Shown here piece by piece: positions 16,591 to 23,859 of a stretch of DNA of 32,555 nucleotides; position 1 is the first letter of the stretch, and each line of letters opens with the position of its first letter. The DNA comes from Bryobacterales bacterium (GTDB lineage Bacteria > Acidobacteriota > Terriglobia > Bryobacterales > Bryobacteraceae). The notes beneath the pieces were generated by a model that did no database searches, had not been told where the DNA came from, and saw nothing but the letters and a program-made list of their open reading frames with translations. The position numbers and the translations under genes are program-made. Where the stretch lies: contig JADZBH010000063.1 of assembly GCA_020852175.1 (NCBI GenBank), forward strand, positions 1 through 32,555, given 5' to 3'.

Positions 16591-18075
16591 TTACAACCGC
16601 GGGTAAATCGCCTTCAGCGCCGGGTAGAGCTGCGTGTAAGTAGCGTACCCTCGCTCGTAGACCGCGGCGGCTTCCGCGCCGGGTTCCACGGTGAGCGTTT
16701 CGCGCACCGCGCCGCGGCAGGCGGCCTCGACGGAGGCAAAGCGGCCCGATCCGGCCATGGCCAGCAACCCCGCCCCGTACGCCGAACCCTCCTGCGTCTC
16801 CAGCGTGGCGACCGGCTTGTGGAAGACATCGGCGAACATCTGCCGCCAGAAAGGGCTCTTGGCGCCGCCGCCGGAAAGGCGTACCTTCTCCACTCGCGCC
16901 CCCATGCGCTCGATCAGCGCCAGGCAATCCTTCTGCGAATAGGCGACACCCTCCAGTACGGCGCGCACCATGTCGGCGCGCGTATGCCTGGCCGTCAGCC
17001 CGATCCAGGCGGCGCGCGCGTAGGCGTCGATGTGGGGCGTGCGCTCGCCCATCAGATACGGCAGCCAGTAGAGCCCCTGCGCCAGCGCGGGCGCCGTGGC
17101 GGCCAGCGCCGTAAGCCCGTCGTAGGATTCCCCGGGCGCCAGTTGCTGGCGGAACCATTGCAGCGAAAGCCCCGCGCCTTGCGTCACGCCCATCACATGC
17201 CATTTGCCCGGCACGGCGTGGCAGAAGGTGTGCACGCGGCCTTCCGGATCATAAGCGGGTTGGTCGAGGTGAACGAACACCACGCCCGAGGTGCCCAGCG
17301 TATCGCTGGCGATGCCCGCCTCGACAATGCCGTTGCCCACCGCGGAACTGGCTTGATCGCCGCCGCCGCCCACCACCGGCGTACCCTCTCTCAGCCCGGT
17401 GGCCGCGGCCGCCTGCGCCGTCACCCGGCCCGTGATCTCCGGCGACTCGTACAGTCGCGGCAAAATGGAGGCGTTCAGCTTCAGCCCCTCCATCATCTCG
17501 CCCGACCAGCGTCGGTGCGCCACGTCGAGCAGCGCCGTGCCCGAGGCGTCGGACACCTCGGTGGCATACTCGCCTGTGAGGCAAAAGCGGATGTAGTCTT
17601 TTGGCAGCAGCAGGCGCCGGATGCGGGAGAATTGGGCCGGTTCATGGTCACGCACCCACAGCAGTTTGGGCAGCGTGAAGCCGGTAAGCACGGGGTTGGC
17701 CGTCCAGCGCACCACATTCTCACGCCCCAACACCTCGTGAACGTGTTCCACCTGGACCTGAGAACGCTGGTCGCACCAGATGAGCGCGGGCCGGATGACG
17801 GCGTTGTACTCATCCAGCAGCGTCAAGCCATGCATCTGGCCGGAAAGCCCGATGGCCGCCACCTGATCACCGCCAGCGTCAGCCGCCCCCAATACGCCGC
17901 GCACCGCCGCCCGCGTGGCATCCCACCAGTTTTCCGGCCGCTGTTCGGCCCACAGGGGCCGCTGCATGAGAATCTCCTCGTGCGGGGCCGTGAAACCGTG
18001 CCTCACCTTCCCTTCCTCGTCCAGAAGAAGGGCGCGTGTGCCGCCGGTGCCAATGTCGATGCCGAGCCAAAACAT
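16591..18075 (-). CDS. xylB: Xylulokinase (FGGY family)
   Basis: Phosphorylates D-xylulose to xylulose 5-phosphate, feeding the pentose phosphate pathway. The 494-residue product begins with the phosphate-binding GIDIGTGGTRALLLDEEGK. It has the GLSGQMHGL motif near residue 77, the catalytic-base region VVGGGGDQASSAVG near 236, and the C-terminal FGGY signature with RLSGGGAKSPFWRQMFADV. Length and motifs fit XylB better than glycerol kinase. No xylose isomerase or transporter gene is next to it. It converges with the preceding propeller-like gene with a 7-base gap. Confidence 0.9.
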   Translation of the reverse strand: MFWLGIDIGTGGTRALLLDEEGKVRHGFTAPHEEILMQRPLWAEQRPENWWDATRAAVRGVLGAADAGGDQVAAIGLSGQMHGLTLLDEYNAVIRPALIWCDQRSQVQVEHVHEVLGRENVVRWTANPVLTGFTLPKLLWVRDHEPAQFSRIRRLLLPKDYIRFCLTGEYATEVSDASGTALLDVAHRRWSGEMMEGLKLNASILPRLYESPEITGRVTAQAAAATGLREGTPVVGGGGDQASSAVGNGIVEAGIASDTLGTSGVVFVHLDQPAYDPEGRVHTFCHAVPGKWHVMGVTQGAGLSLQWFRQQLAPGESYDGLTALAATAPALAQGLYWLPYLMGERTPHIDAYARAAWIGLTARHTRADMVRAVLEGVAYSQKDCLALIERMGARVEKVRLSGGGAKSPFWRQMFADVFHKPVATLETQEGSAYGAGLLAMAGSGRFASVEAACRGAVRETLTVEPGAEAAAVYERGYATYTQLYPALKAIYPRL

Positions 18076-18078
18076 AAG

Positions 18079-18097
18079 CCACCTATTGTACCGGTGG
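18079..18097 (-). promoter_or_regulatory. xylB promoter -10 inside an inverted repeat
   Basis: On the minus strand TACAAT (18090-18085) ends 9 bases before the xylB ATG, and AGGTGG after it can serve as a ribosome binding site. The -10 box is framed by CCACC and GGTGG arms (18097-18093 and 18083-18079), a possible operator at the core promoter. Confidence 0.45.
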
Positions 18098-18118
18098 CCC
18101 GGCGGGTGTGCTTGCCGT

Positions 18119-18304
18119 TCAGGCCGAAAGAGCCATGTCCACAGGCATGCTCTGCTGGTCGGCCAGGATTTCGTAGATTCCCATCAGGTAGGCGCGCGCG
18201 TCGGCATCGTGTCCCGAAACGCTGGCGGAAGATGCGCGGTTCACCAGGGCGGTCAACGCGCGTGTCGGATACACCGCTGGTTGGCGGTTCTCGGTTTCAC
18301 TCAC
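18119..18304 (-). CDS. Small protein of unknown function (paralog of the 18487-18747 gene)
   Basis: 61 residues from a GTG at 18304, chosen because GGAGGAG (18317-18311) stands 6 bases before it; the open frame continues upstream to 18433 without a better start. The second half is a probable helical hairpin: ALTALVNRASSASVSGHD followed by ARAYLMGIYEILADQQ. It resembles the product of the next upstream gene in the pattern L-x(2)-A-x(2)-A-x(3)-G-x(5)-L-x(2)-I-[YF]-E. No transmembrane segment, signal or known motif. I do not recognise the family. Confidence 0.55.
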   Translation of the reverse strand: MSETENRQPAVYPTRALTALVNRASSASVSGHDADARAYLMGIYEILADQQSMPVDMALSA

Positions 18305-18486
18305 AGTTTTCTCCTCCAAGTACCACGAGCGGGAAGACTCTCTGCGGAGCCTGCGATGATCCGCCGCGCCGTCATGCGGTCGCGGCCGGTGCGATTTCCC
18401 ACCCTCTACTGCAAAAGCGGCAAACGGAAGCAAATCGGCTCACTCCGGAAAAATAATTTCCAGCGTGAACCGTACCGTCTTGCCTT

Positions 18487-18747
18487 CTACGCCGATTGCG
18501 ACATCTTCAATGCGCCGGATGGTATTCCCTCGGATCCGGCCGGTGCACGATGCGCAGGCGAAAGCGAAATGAATTCGAAGATGCGCGTCAGGTGCTCCTT
18601 CGATTCCTCGACCCGCCCGTCGCGGACGGCCATTTCCGCCTGGCTCAGTAACCCTTCAAAGCCCGCCGGTTGCGGACTGGCCGGGACCTGTTTTTCAGAA
18701 GCGCTCCGGCGCTGCTGGGCAAGTTCTGTCGACTTGTTCGGTTCCAT
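18487..18747 (-). CDS. Small protein of unknown function (paralog of the 18119-18304 gene)
   Basis: 86 residues. The ATG at 18747 has a perfect GGAGGAG ribosome binding site about 6 bases upstream, the same as its neighbour. The N-terminal third is polar and probably disordered. Residues about 30-57 (GFEGLLSQAEMAVRDGRVEE then SKEHLTRIFEFI) form a likely helix pair similar to the 61-residue product of the following gene. The C-terminus ends KMSQSA. In another frame the DNA from about 18550 to 18435 can be read as a well-formed polypeptide end, so a frameshifted or longer ancestral form is possible. Function unknown. Confidence 0.6.
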   Translation of the reverse strand: MEPNKSTELAQQRRSASEKQVPASPQPAGFEGLLSQAEMAVRDGRVEESKEHLTRIFEFISLSPAHRAPAGSEGIPSGALKMSQSA

Positions 18748-19026
18748 GACAACTCCTCCTAACTACCCAGTACCGCCGGAAAACTCCACCGTGCGACCCA
18801 GGTTCTTCTGACTGTACCCCCATTTGCGCCCGGATGGAACATGCAAGGCATGGGTGGGGGTAAAATCAGTACAAAAGTAACGGGGGTAATAGCGAACCTT
18901 AGGCGGGAACGTCCTGGAACTCTCGCGACAGACAGTGCGCCGTGCAGGCGCACAGCAGGCGAACGGAACGGTGCCTCGCGCGGACCGGGCAAGTGGCCCC
19001 CGTTTGGGCCGCGCGTCAGGCCCGGA
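18748..19026 (-). promoter_or_regulatory. Intergenic region with three GGGGGTA-type sites
   Basis: This 279-base gap lies between the ROK kinase gene and the 86-residue gene, both on the minus strand. It contains TACCCCC (18814-18820) and two inverted copies GGGGGTA at 18855-18861 and 18881-18887, the last two 26 bases apart. The outer pair is extended as ACTGTACCCCC against GGGGGTAAAATCAGT. They could be activator or repressor sites for the small-protein genes. A short inverted repeat GGGCC/GGCCC (19006-19010, 19019-19023) follows the ROK stop. A 77-codon open frame here lacks coding character and was not called. Confidence 0.4.
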
Positions 19027-19965
19027 TTATGCGCCGGTGTTCATCTTGTGCATCAGGAACGGCAGGTAGGCGGCGCCGTACAACCCTGCCTGATTGCCGA
19101 GCGTGGCCGGCTCCACACGCGTCTTCGTGTTGCGAAAGGTGAACGACCGGGTTTCAATCTCGGCCATCATCGAAGGCGCAAAGAAACGCCACGCAGGCAA
19201 AACGCCTCCGCTCAGCAGATAGAGCGGAAAGTTAAAGATATTGATGAGAGTGGCCAACGCGAGTCCCAGCGCCAAGCCCATGTGTTCGAAGACGCGCAGC
19301 GCCAGGGGATTGCCCTGCTCAGCCAGATCGAACACATCCTTGGCGGTAAGGTGATCGCCCAGTGCAACCAGCTTCGCCATTGCTTCTATGGCAGTGGCCG
19401 AGGCGTGCTTTTCCAGGCAGCCCGAATTGCCGCAGCCGCATGGATTGCCGCCTGGTATTGCCGTGATATGTCCTAGTTCTCCAGCCATGCCGACGAAGCC
19501 GTGCAAGACGCGCCCGGAGGAGATGATGCCGCCTCCAATACCAGTACCAAGCGTAAGGAGAACCAGGTCGTTCACATCGCGCCCGGCGCCGATCCATTTT
19601 TCGCCCAAAGCCGCCGCGTTGGCGTCGTTTTCCAGGATGACCGGCGTCGACAGCCGCTGCGAAAGGTCGTCGCGCATGGGGAAGCCGTCAAAGCCGAGCA
19701 GATTGTGCGTGCCGACGATGACGCCGCGTTCGATGTCGATGAAGCCCGGCACGCCAATGCCGATGCCGTAGAAACCCGAGGCCCCGAAGCGGGCGCGAAG
19801 CTGGTTCACAGCGCCGGCGATATCGCTCAGTACGGCATCTCGTCCCTCCTCGAAGTTGGTGGCTCCGGAGGTCTTGTCGAGGATGTTGCCGTTGCGGTCA
19901 ATCGCGGCGGCGCGCAGGTTTGTACCGCCGAGATCGACTCCGATGGTGTAGGCGAGATCAGACAT
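19027..19965 (-). CDS. ROK-family sugar kinase (glucokinase-like)
   Basis: 312 residues from the ATG at 19965, giving MSDLAYTIGVDLGGTNLRAA; six more codons upstream are open but not family-like. ATP-binding DLGGTN and the ROK signature LLTLGTGIGGGIISSGRV are present. The zinc-binding motif CGCGNSGCLEKHASATAI is intact, as is the sugar-contacting ENDANAAALGE and GELGH. This pattern fits an ATP-dependent glucokinase or N-acetylmannosamine/fructokinase-type ROK enzyme, not a ROK repressor, since no helix-turn-helix precedes the kinase domain. It is transcribed away from the BNR-repeat gene. Confidence 0.92.
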   Translation of the reverse strand: MSDLAYTIGVDLGGTNLRAAAIDRNGNILDKTSGATNFEEGRDAVLSDIAGAVNQLRARFGASGFYGIGIGVPGFIDIERGVIVGTHNLLGFDGFPMRDDLSQRLSTPVILENDANAAALGEKWIGAGRDVNDLVLLTLGTGIGGGIISSGRVLHGFVGMAGELGHITAIPGGNPCGCGNSGCLEKHASATAIEAMAKLVALGDHLTAKDVFDLAEQGNPLALRVFEHMGLALGLALATLINIFNFPLYLLSGGVLPAWRFFAPSMMAEIETRSFTFRNTKTRVEPATLGNQAGLYGAAYLPFLMHKMNTGA

Positions 19966-19983
19966 GAACAAGCAGCATACCAT

Positions 19984-20031
19984 TCACGCCCGCGGCGGAA
20001 GTGGCGGTCACGCCCGCGGCGGAAGTGGCGG
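19984..20031. repeat. Perfect 24-bp tandem repeat, two copies
   Basis: Two identical 24-base units, TCACGCCCGCGGCGGAAGTG followed by GCGG, lie head to tail at 19984-20007 and 20008-20031. Each contains the palindromic core CCGCGG. They sit in the divergent gap between the ROK kinase start and the BNR-repeat gene promoter. Confidence 0.8.
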
Positions 20032-20055
20032 GTCAAGCTATTCCGAATTTCTTAC

Positions 20056-20084
20056 TTGACGCGGGAGTAGAAAAGGCGTAGAAA
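20056..20084 (+). promoter_or_regulatory. Sigma-70-type promoter of the BNR-repeat operon
   Basis: TTGACG (20056-20061) and TAGAAA (20079-20084) are separated by exactly 17 bases. The -10 ends 5 bases before the ATG at 20090, so the transcript would start at or within the first codon. An AGGA directly abuts the ATG and is too close to act as a Shine-Dalgarno sequence. Confidence 0.6.
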
Positions 20085-20089
20085 CAGGA

Positions 20090-21238
20090 ATGCCGACTGG
20101 GACCACGCTGCACCTGTTGATTGGAACGAAGAAGGGCGCCTGGCTGCTTCGCGACGGAGGCGGACGGCGGAGTTGGAACATCTCCGCTCCCATCTGTTTT
20201 GGAACCTCCGTCTTCCACATCGTCCAGGACCCGCGCGACCCCAAGCGCATGGTCCTGTCCTCCAAGGCAGGACACCTCGGGCCCACCGTGATGTTGAGCG
20301 CCGATGGCGGCCGGAAGTGGACCGAGGCGGCCAAGCCGCCGGCCTTTCCCGCCGGACTGACCCATCGCTCCCAGCATGGCGATCAGCCGCGGACGGTGGA
20401 TCATGTCTTCTGGCTTCAGCCGGGCCATGCCAGCCAGCCGGGGCTCTGGTATGCCGGCACCTCGCCGCAGGGCCTATTCCGCAGCCAGGATTACGGACGC
20501 ACATGGGAGAGCGTGGACGGCTTCAACGCGAACGCAAAGTGGCACGACTGGTGCGGCGCGAAGGAGGAAGGCCCTCCCGACGGCGCGCGTCTGCATTCGA
20601 TCAACGTCGATCCGCGGGACGCACGGCATCTCTATATCGGCATGTCCTCGGGGGGCGTGTTTGAATCCACCGACGCTGGGGCAAGTTGGAAGCCATTGAA
20701 CAAGGGCATCGCGGCCGATTTCCTGCCCGACCCCAACGCCGAATATGGCCACGACCCGCATTGCGTGCGTCTTCACCCGCTCATGCCCGACCGCCTCTAC
20801 CAGCAGAACCATTGCGGCATCTACCGCATGGAGCGCGCCGAGGCGAAATGGGAACGCATTGGCACGCGGATGCCGAAGAAGATTGGCGACGTGGGTTTCC
20901 CCATGGTGCTGCACCCGCGCGACCCCGACACCTGCTGGGTGTTCCCGATGGACGGCACCAGCGTGTGGCCGCGCACCAGTCCCGGAGGAAAGCCCGCCGT
21001 TTATAAGACCACCAACGCGGGCCGCACCTGGTCGCGCCTCTCTCAAGGCATGCCTGAATCCAACGGCTGGTGGACCGTGTTCCGGCAGGCCATGACGGCC
21101 GATGCCGGAAAGAGCGTGGGTCTCTATTTCGGCACCACGCAGGGCTCCGTCTGGGCCAGCCGCGACGAGGGCGCCCGCTGGCGCGCCGCGGCCGAGGGCC
21201 TGCCCCGCATTCAAAGCGTGGAGGCGGCGTACCTCTAG
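20090..21238 (+). CDS. BNR/Asp-box repeat beta-propeller protein
   Basis: 382 residues without a signal peptide. At least five Asp-box-like repeats (S-x-D-x-G-x-x-W) are visible: SADGGRKW, SQDYGRTW, STDAGASW, TTNAGRTW and SRDEGARW, spread along the chain as in a six- or seven-bladed propeller. Proteins with these repeats include sialidases and sortilin-like or photosystem-assembly factors, but no sialidase catalytic set can be assigned here. The stop codon shares its last base with the GTG of the following MoaD-like gene, so they are translated together. The lack of an export signal suggests a cytoplasmic role. Confidence 0.85.
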   Translation: MPTGTTLHLLIGTKKGAWLLRDGGGRRSWNISAPICFGTSVFHIVQDPRDPKRMVLSSKAGHLGPTVMLSADGGRKWTEAAKPPAFPAGLTHRSQHGDQPRTVDHVFWLQPGHASQPGLWYAGTSPQGLFRSQDYGRTWESVDGFNANAKWHDWCGAKEEGPPDGARLHSINVDPRDARHLYIGMSSGGVFESTDAGASWKPLNKGIAADFLPDPNAEYGHDPHCVRLHPLMPDRLYQQNHCGIYRMERAEAKWERIGTRMPKKIGDVGFPMVLHPRDPDTCWVFPMDGTSVWPRTSPGGKPAVYKTTNAGRTWSRLSQGMPESNGWWTVFRQAMTADAGKSVGLYFGTTQGSVWASRDEGARWRAAAEGLPRIQSVEAAYL

Positions 21239-21591
21239 TGGCGCGCACGGTTCGCGTATTCGTGCCGGGCCCCTTGCGCAGCTACACGGGCGGCCGCGCC
21301 GAAGTCACGGTCGTAGCCGCCGGCGCGTTGCTGTCCGATGTGCTGGCCGCGATCGAGGCGAACCATCCGGGCATCCGCTTTCGGATGATCGACGAGGCAG
21401 GCCGGATTCGTGAACATATCCGTCTGTTCGCGGAAGGCGAGCTGGCGCGCGATCTCCGGACAAAAGTGGATGGGGAAGTGCAAATCATCTGCGCCATCAG
21501 CGGCGGCCTGCAACCTTTGCCGCAACGTTCGCGTCTGGATGGGCAGAATGCGGTACAGGAATTCGCGGCACGGCCGATAGATTGGCAGTAG
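21238..21591 (+). CDS. MoaD/ThiS-like ubiquitin-fold protein with C-terminal tail
   Basis: 117 residues from a GTG at 21238. Residues 4-90 match the beta-grasp fold of sulfur carriers: VRVFVPGPLRSYTGG at the start, LLSDVLAAIEANHPGIRFRM in the helix region, and VQIICAISGG (81-90) as the end of the fold. In MoaD and ThiS the Gly-Gly is the very C-terminus and becomes adenylated and thiocarboxylated. Here 27 more residues follow (LQPLPQRSRLDG to IDWQ). It may need proteolytic trimming, as in CysO- or QbsE-type systems, or may not act as a sulfur carrier. No E1-like or JAMM gene is in the window. Confidence 0.75.
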   Translation: MARTVRVFVPGPLRSYTGGRAEVTVVAAGALLSDVLAAIEANHPGIRFRMIDEAGRIREHIRLFAEGELARDLRTKVDGEVQIICAISGGLQPLPQRSRLDGQNAVQEFAARPIDWQ

Positions 21592-21605
21592 GAGGGAGGA
21601 TTACG

Positions 21606-22226
21606 ATGGACATCCTCGGTGATCGTCACTACGTCGAACTGCCAGGAGAGACTGTCCATGAGTTGCCACCGCTGCTGGTGCACGAGCAGCCTCCGGTGCG
21701 CCGGCTCGACAGAGTCGTCGACATGGCACAAACCCTGATCGACAAGGAGGACCTGGTGCCCAGCTTCGCGCTGGACACGCTGGCCGGCGAGGCGGAAAGC
21801 GGGCGGCGCAAGATGGACATGGCGCTGAACCTGGTGGACCGCTACCTGCGCATCGTGCACCACTGGCAGTGGGGCGACGACGTGCTCGAATGGATCCGCC
21901 AGTGCGAAATCACCTTCGAATCGCAACCGAATCTACGGTCGCTTCTGCGTCCCGACGTGTGGCCTCACGCCGGGCGTGCCAGCTTTGTCACGCTGTTGGA
22001 AGATAAGGCGGTGCCCACGCGCGAGGGGGTGGATCTCGAAAAGGCGGTAGGCTTGCGCCTCACTTTCCGGCGCCGCCCGCAACTGGATGTTTTCTCCGAT
22101 CAGTTTCTCTTTTATCTGGATTCCACGCTGGCCAACACCGCCTACCACACCTGGGCCAGCCTGAGCCGCTCTCCCGCCCGCGACCTGCCGCCGGAGCGCT
22201 TCCAGGTGAACGTGCTGAAGATGTAG
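21606..22226 (+). CDS. Hypothetical protein in the BNR/MoaD-like operon
   Basis: 206 residues from the ATG at 21606, preceded by the very strong AGGAGGGAGGA with 5-base spacing; this outweighs the in-frame TTG at 21582. I do not recognise the family. It is soluble, with no signal or membrane helix. The first part is acidic and proline-rich (GETVHELPPLLVHEQPPVRR). The middle is probably helical (residues about 35-100), with a distinctive YLRIVHHWQWGDDVLEWIRQ. The C-terminal part appears strand-rich. The 14-base spacing from the MoaD-like gene places it in the same operon. Confidence 0.7.
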   Translation: MDILGDRHYVELPGETVHELPPLLVHEQPPVRRLDRVVDMAQTLIDKEDLVPSFALDTLAGEAESGRRKMDMALNLVDRYLRIVHHWQWGDDVLEWIRQCEITFESQPNLRSLLRPDVWPHAGRASFVTLLEDKAVPTREGVDLEKAVGLRLTFRRRPQLDVFSDQFLFYLDSTLANTAYHTWASLSRSPARDLPPERFQVNVLKM

Positions 22227-22240
22227 AGGCGGGCCCCGGC

Positions 22241-23764
22241 TTACTGGACAGCCGACGCATAGAATTCGCTGGCGTCTTGCTTTAACTTGGTAAGAGAAGC
22301 CTCGTGGATGTACATCATGTGCCCGGCTTCATACGTGGCGAAACGGAAATTCGCGCGCAACTTCGCGTCGAGATCCATGTGCTGAATCGTGTAGTTCGCG
22401 GCCTCAAAGGGTGTCGCCAGATCGTAGTAACCTTGTGCCACGAACACCTTCATGTACGGGTTCTTCGCAAGCGCCTCGCCCAGCGCGATCGAGGTGTCGG
22501 CATAGCCCTGTCCGAGGGGCATCGAGGTAATATTGAAATCCCACGGCGATGTGATGCCGCCACCCAGCGCGAAATACTCAAAATCGGTTTCAAAGCCCAA
22601 CTCCTGCCGCGCGTACTGATTCATCGCCGAGGTGTAGGGCGGACGGATGGCCGTGAGAGAAGGATCGAACTCGGGCCTCTCGGCGGCGGGCGAGCCATCG
22701 CCCGAGGCGGTCAAACGGCCATCCAGGCGGCCCACGGTGAGGCCTTTGTCCCTCAGCAGTTCCTTGCAGAAGCGCTGGATCTCGATGCGCAAATTGGACC
22801 GGTCGATGTAGGCGGGGCTTAAGCCGGTGAGCCGCGCCAGGCGTGCAATCGCCTTCTGCCGTTCCGGCGCGCTCAACGAATCGCCCTTGTATAGAACCGT
22901 CTGATACTCGCCGCCGGCATAGCCGCGTGCCTCGGCGATCGCCTTTTCAAGTGAGCCCTGCAAGTCGGCGGGCAGGCGCTTGTGGTAGTGCGCGATGGCC
23001 GTGTAGGTGGGCAGGAAGACGGCGTAGGGCAGATCGTTGCCGCGCGCGAAACGCGCCGTCTGGAAGTTCAAAATCGTGGAGATGAGAAAGACGCCGTTCA
23101 GCGAGATGCCTTTTTCCAGCAGGTGCCCGGCGAGTCCGGCGGCGCGCGTGGTGCCATAGCTTTCCCCGGCCAGAAACACCGGCGAACCCCAGCGCTGGTT
23201 CCCGGTGAGCCAGGTGCGAATGGCCGTTCCCATCGCCTCGATGTCGCCGCGCAGGGAGAAGAAACGCTTGGCCCCGTCTGGAGATTTGGCCCGTGAATAT
23301 CCCGTGCCCACGGGGTCGATGAAGACAAGATCCGATGCATCGAGCCACGTGGAAGGATTGTCCACCAGACGGTAGGGCGGCGCGGGCATGGAGCCGTCGG
23401 GGTTCATGGGCACGCGGCGGGGACCGATGGCGCCCAAGTGCAGCCACAGCGAGCCCGCGCCAGGTCCTCCGTTGAAACAAAACGTAACAGGACGCTTTTG
23501 TTTTGGCGCGCCCTCCACCGTGTAAGCCGTGAAAAAGAGTTGCGCCTCGATTTCGCCGGCTTCGGTGCGAATGGGCAGGAAGCCGGCGGTGGAGTGATAG
23601 CGCAGTTCGCGGCCGTTCATGGTGATCGACTGCGTTTTCAGAACCGGCGCTTCCGCCTTGAACACGAGCGGCGCCGGTTTGGGCGCCTGTGCGGGCGCGG
23701 TTTGTGAAGGCAGCGGCTGCCCCGCAGCGGCCAGAATGAGCAAGAGACTCGCGGTGCGTCGCAT
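22241..23764 (-). CDS. Secreted serine carboxypeptidase, peptidase family S10
   Basis: 507 residues. A signal peptide (RRTASLLLILAAAGQPLPSQ) is followed by a proline/alanine linker. The S10 alpha/beta-hydrolase core shows FCFNGGPGAGSLW (about 95-107) for the oxyanion hole, catalytic Ser202 in AGESYGTTRA, an Asp in QGYYDLATPFE and a His in EAGHMMYIHEAS near the C-terminus. All three catalytic elements are present. The ATG at 23764 has AAAGGGG upstream. Such enzymes remove C-terminal residues from peptides outside the cytoplasm. It is divergent from a sulfatase gene and converges with the unknown 206-residue gene. Confidence 0.93.
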   Translation of the reverse strand: MRRTASLLLILAAAGQPLPSQTAPAQAPKPAPLVFKAEAPVLKTQSITMNGRELRYHSTAGFLPIRTEAGEIEAQLFFTAYTVEGAPKQKRPVTFCFNGGPGAGSLWLHLGAIGPRRVPMNPDGSMPAPPYRLVDNPSTWLDASDLVFIDPVGTGYSRAKSPDGAKRFFSLRGDIEAMGTAIRTWLTGNQRWGSPVFLAGESYGTTRAAGLAGHLLEKGISLNGVFLISTILNFQTARFARGNDLPYAVFLPTYTAIAHYHKRLPADLQGSLEKAIAEARGYAGGEYQTVLYKGDSLSAPERQKAIARLARLTGLSPAYIDRSNLRIEIQRFCKELLRDKGLTVGRLDGRLTASGDGSPAAERPEFDPSLTAIRPPYTSAMNQYARQELGFETDFEYFALGGGITSPWDFNITSMPLGQGYADTSIALGEALAKNPYMKVFVAQGYYDLATPFEAANYTIQHMDLDAKLRANFRFATYEAGHMMYIHEASLTKLKQDASEFYASAVQ

Positions 23765-23859
23765 GGACCCCTTTCAATGACGGCGAATGCCCCCGGGCTT
23801 CACACGGGCCGCGTGGCGGCTGGGGGCTGGTTTCGATTGAGTGTATCATTGGCCTCGTG

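Noticed and set aside
16819..18456. 545-codon open frame antisense to xylB and the small gene
   Set aside because: It is Arg/His/Gly/Pro-rich and covers a complete xylulokinase on the other strand.
18820..18870. Possible sigma-54 promoter before the small-protein genes
   Set aside because: A TTGCA is present but no GG-containing -24 element lies at the required distance.
18841..18890. Possible G-quadruplex in the GGGGGTA region
   Set aside because: Only two to three separated G-runs with a long loop between them; it does not meet the usual four-run rule. The heptamers fit protein-binding sites better.
18759..18992. 77-codon minus-strand frame in the intergenic region
   Set aside because: No ribosome binding site, unlike the downstream small genes, and it overlaps their promoter region and repeat sites.
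20090..21238. Sialidase annotation for the BNR-repeat protein
   Set aside because: Asp-boxes are structural and shared by many propellers. The sialidase arginine triad and export signal cannot be recognised.
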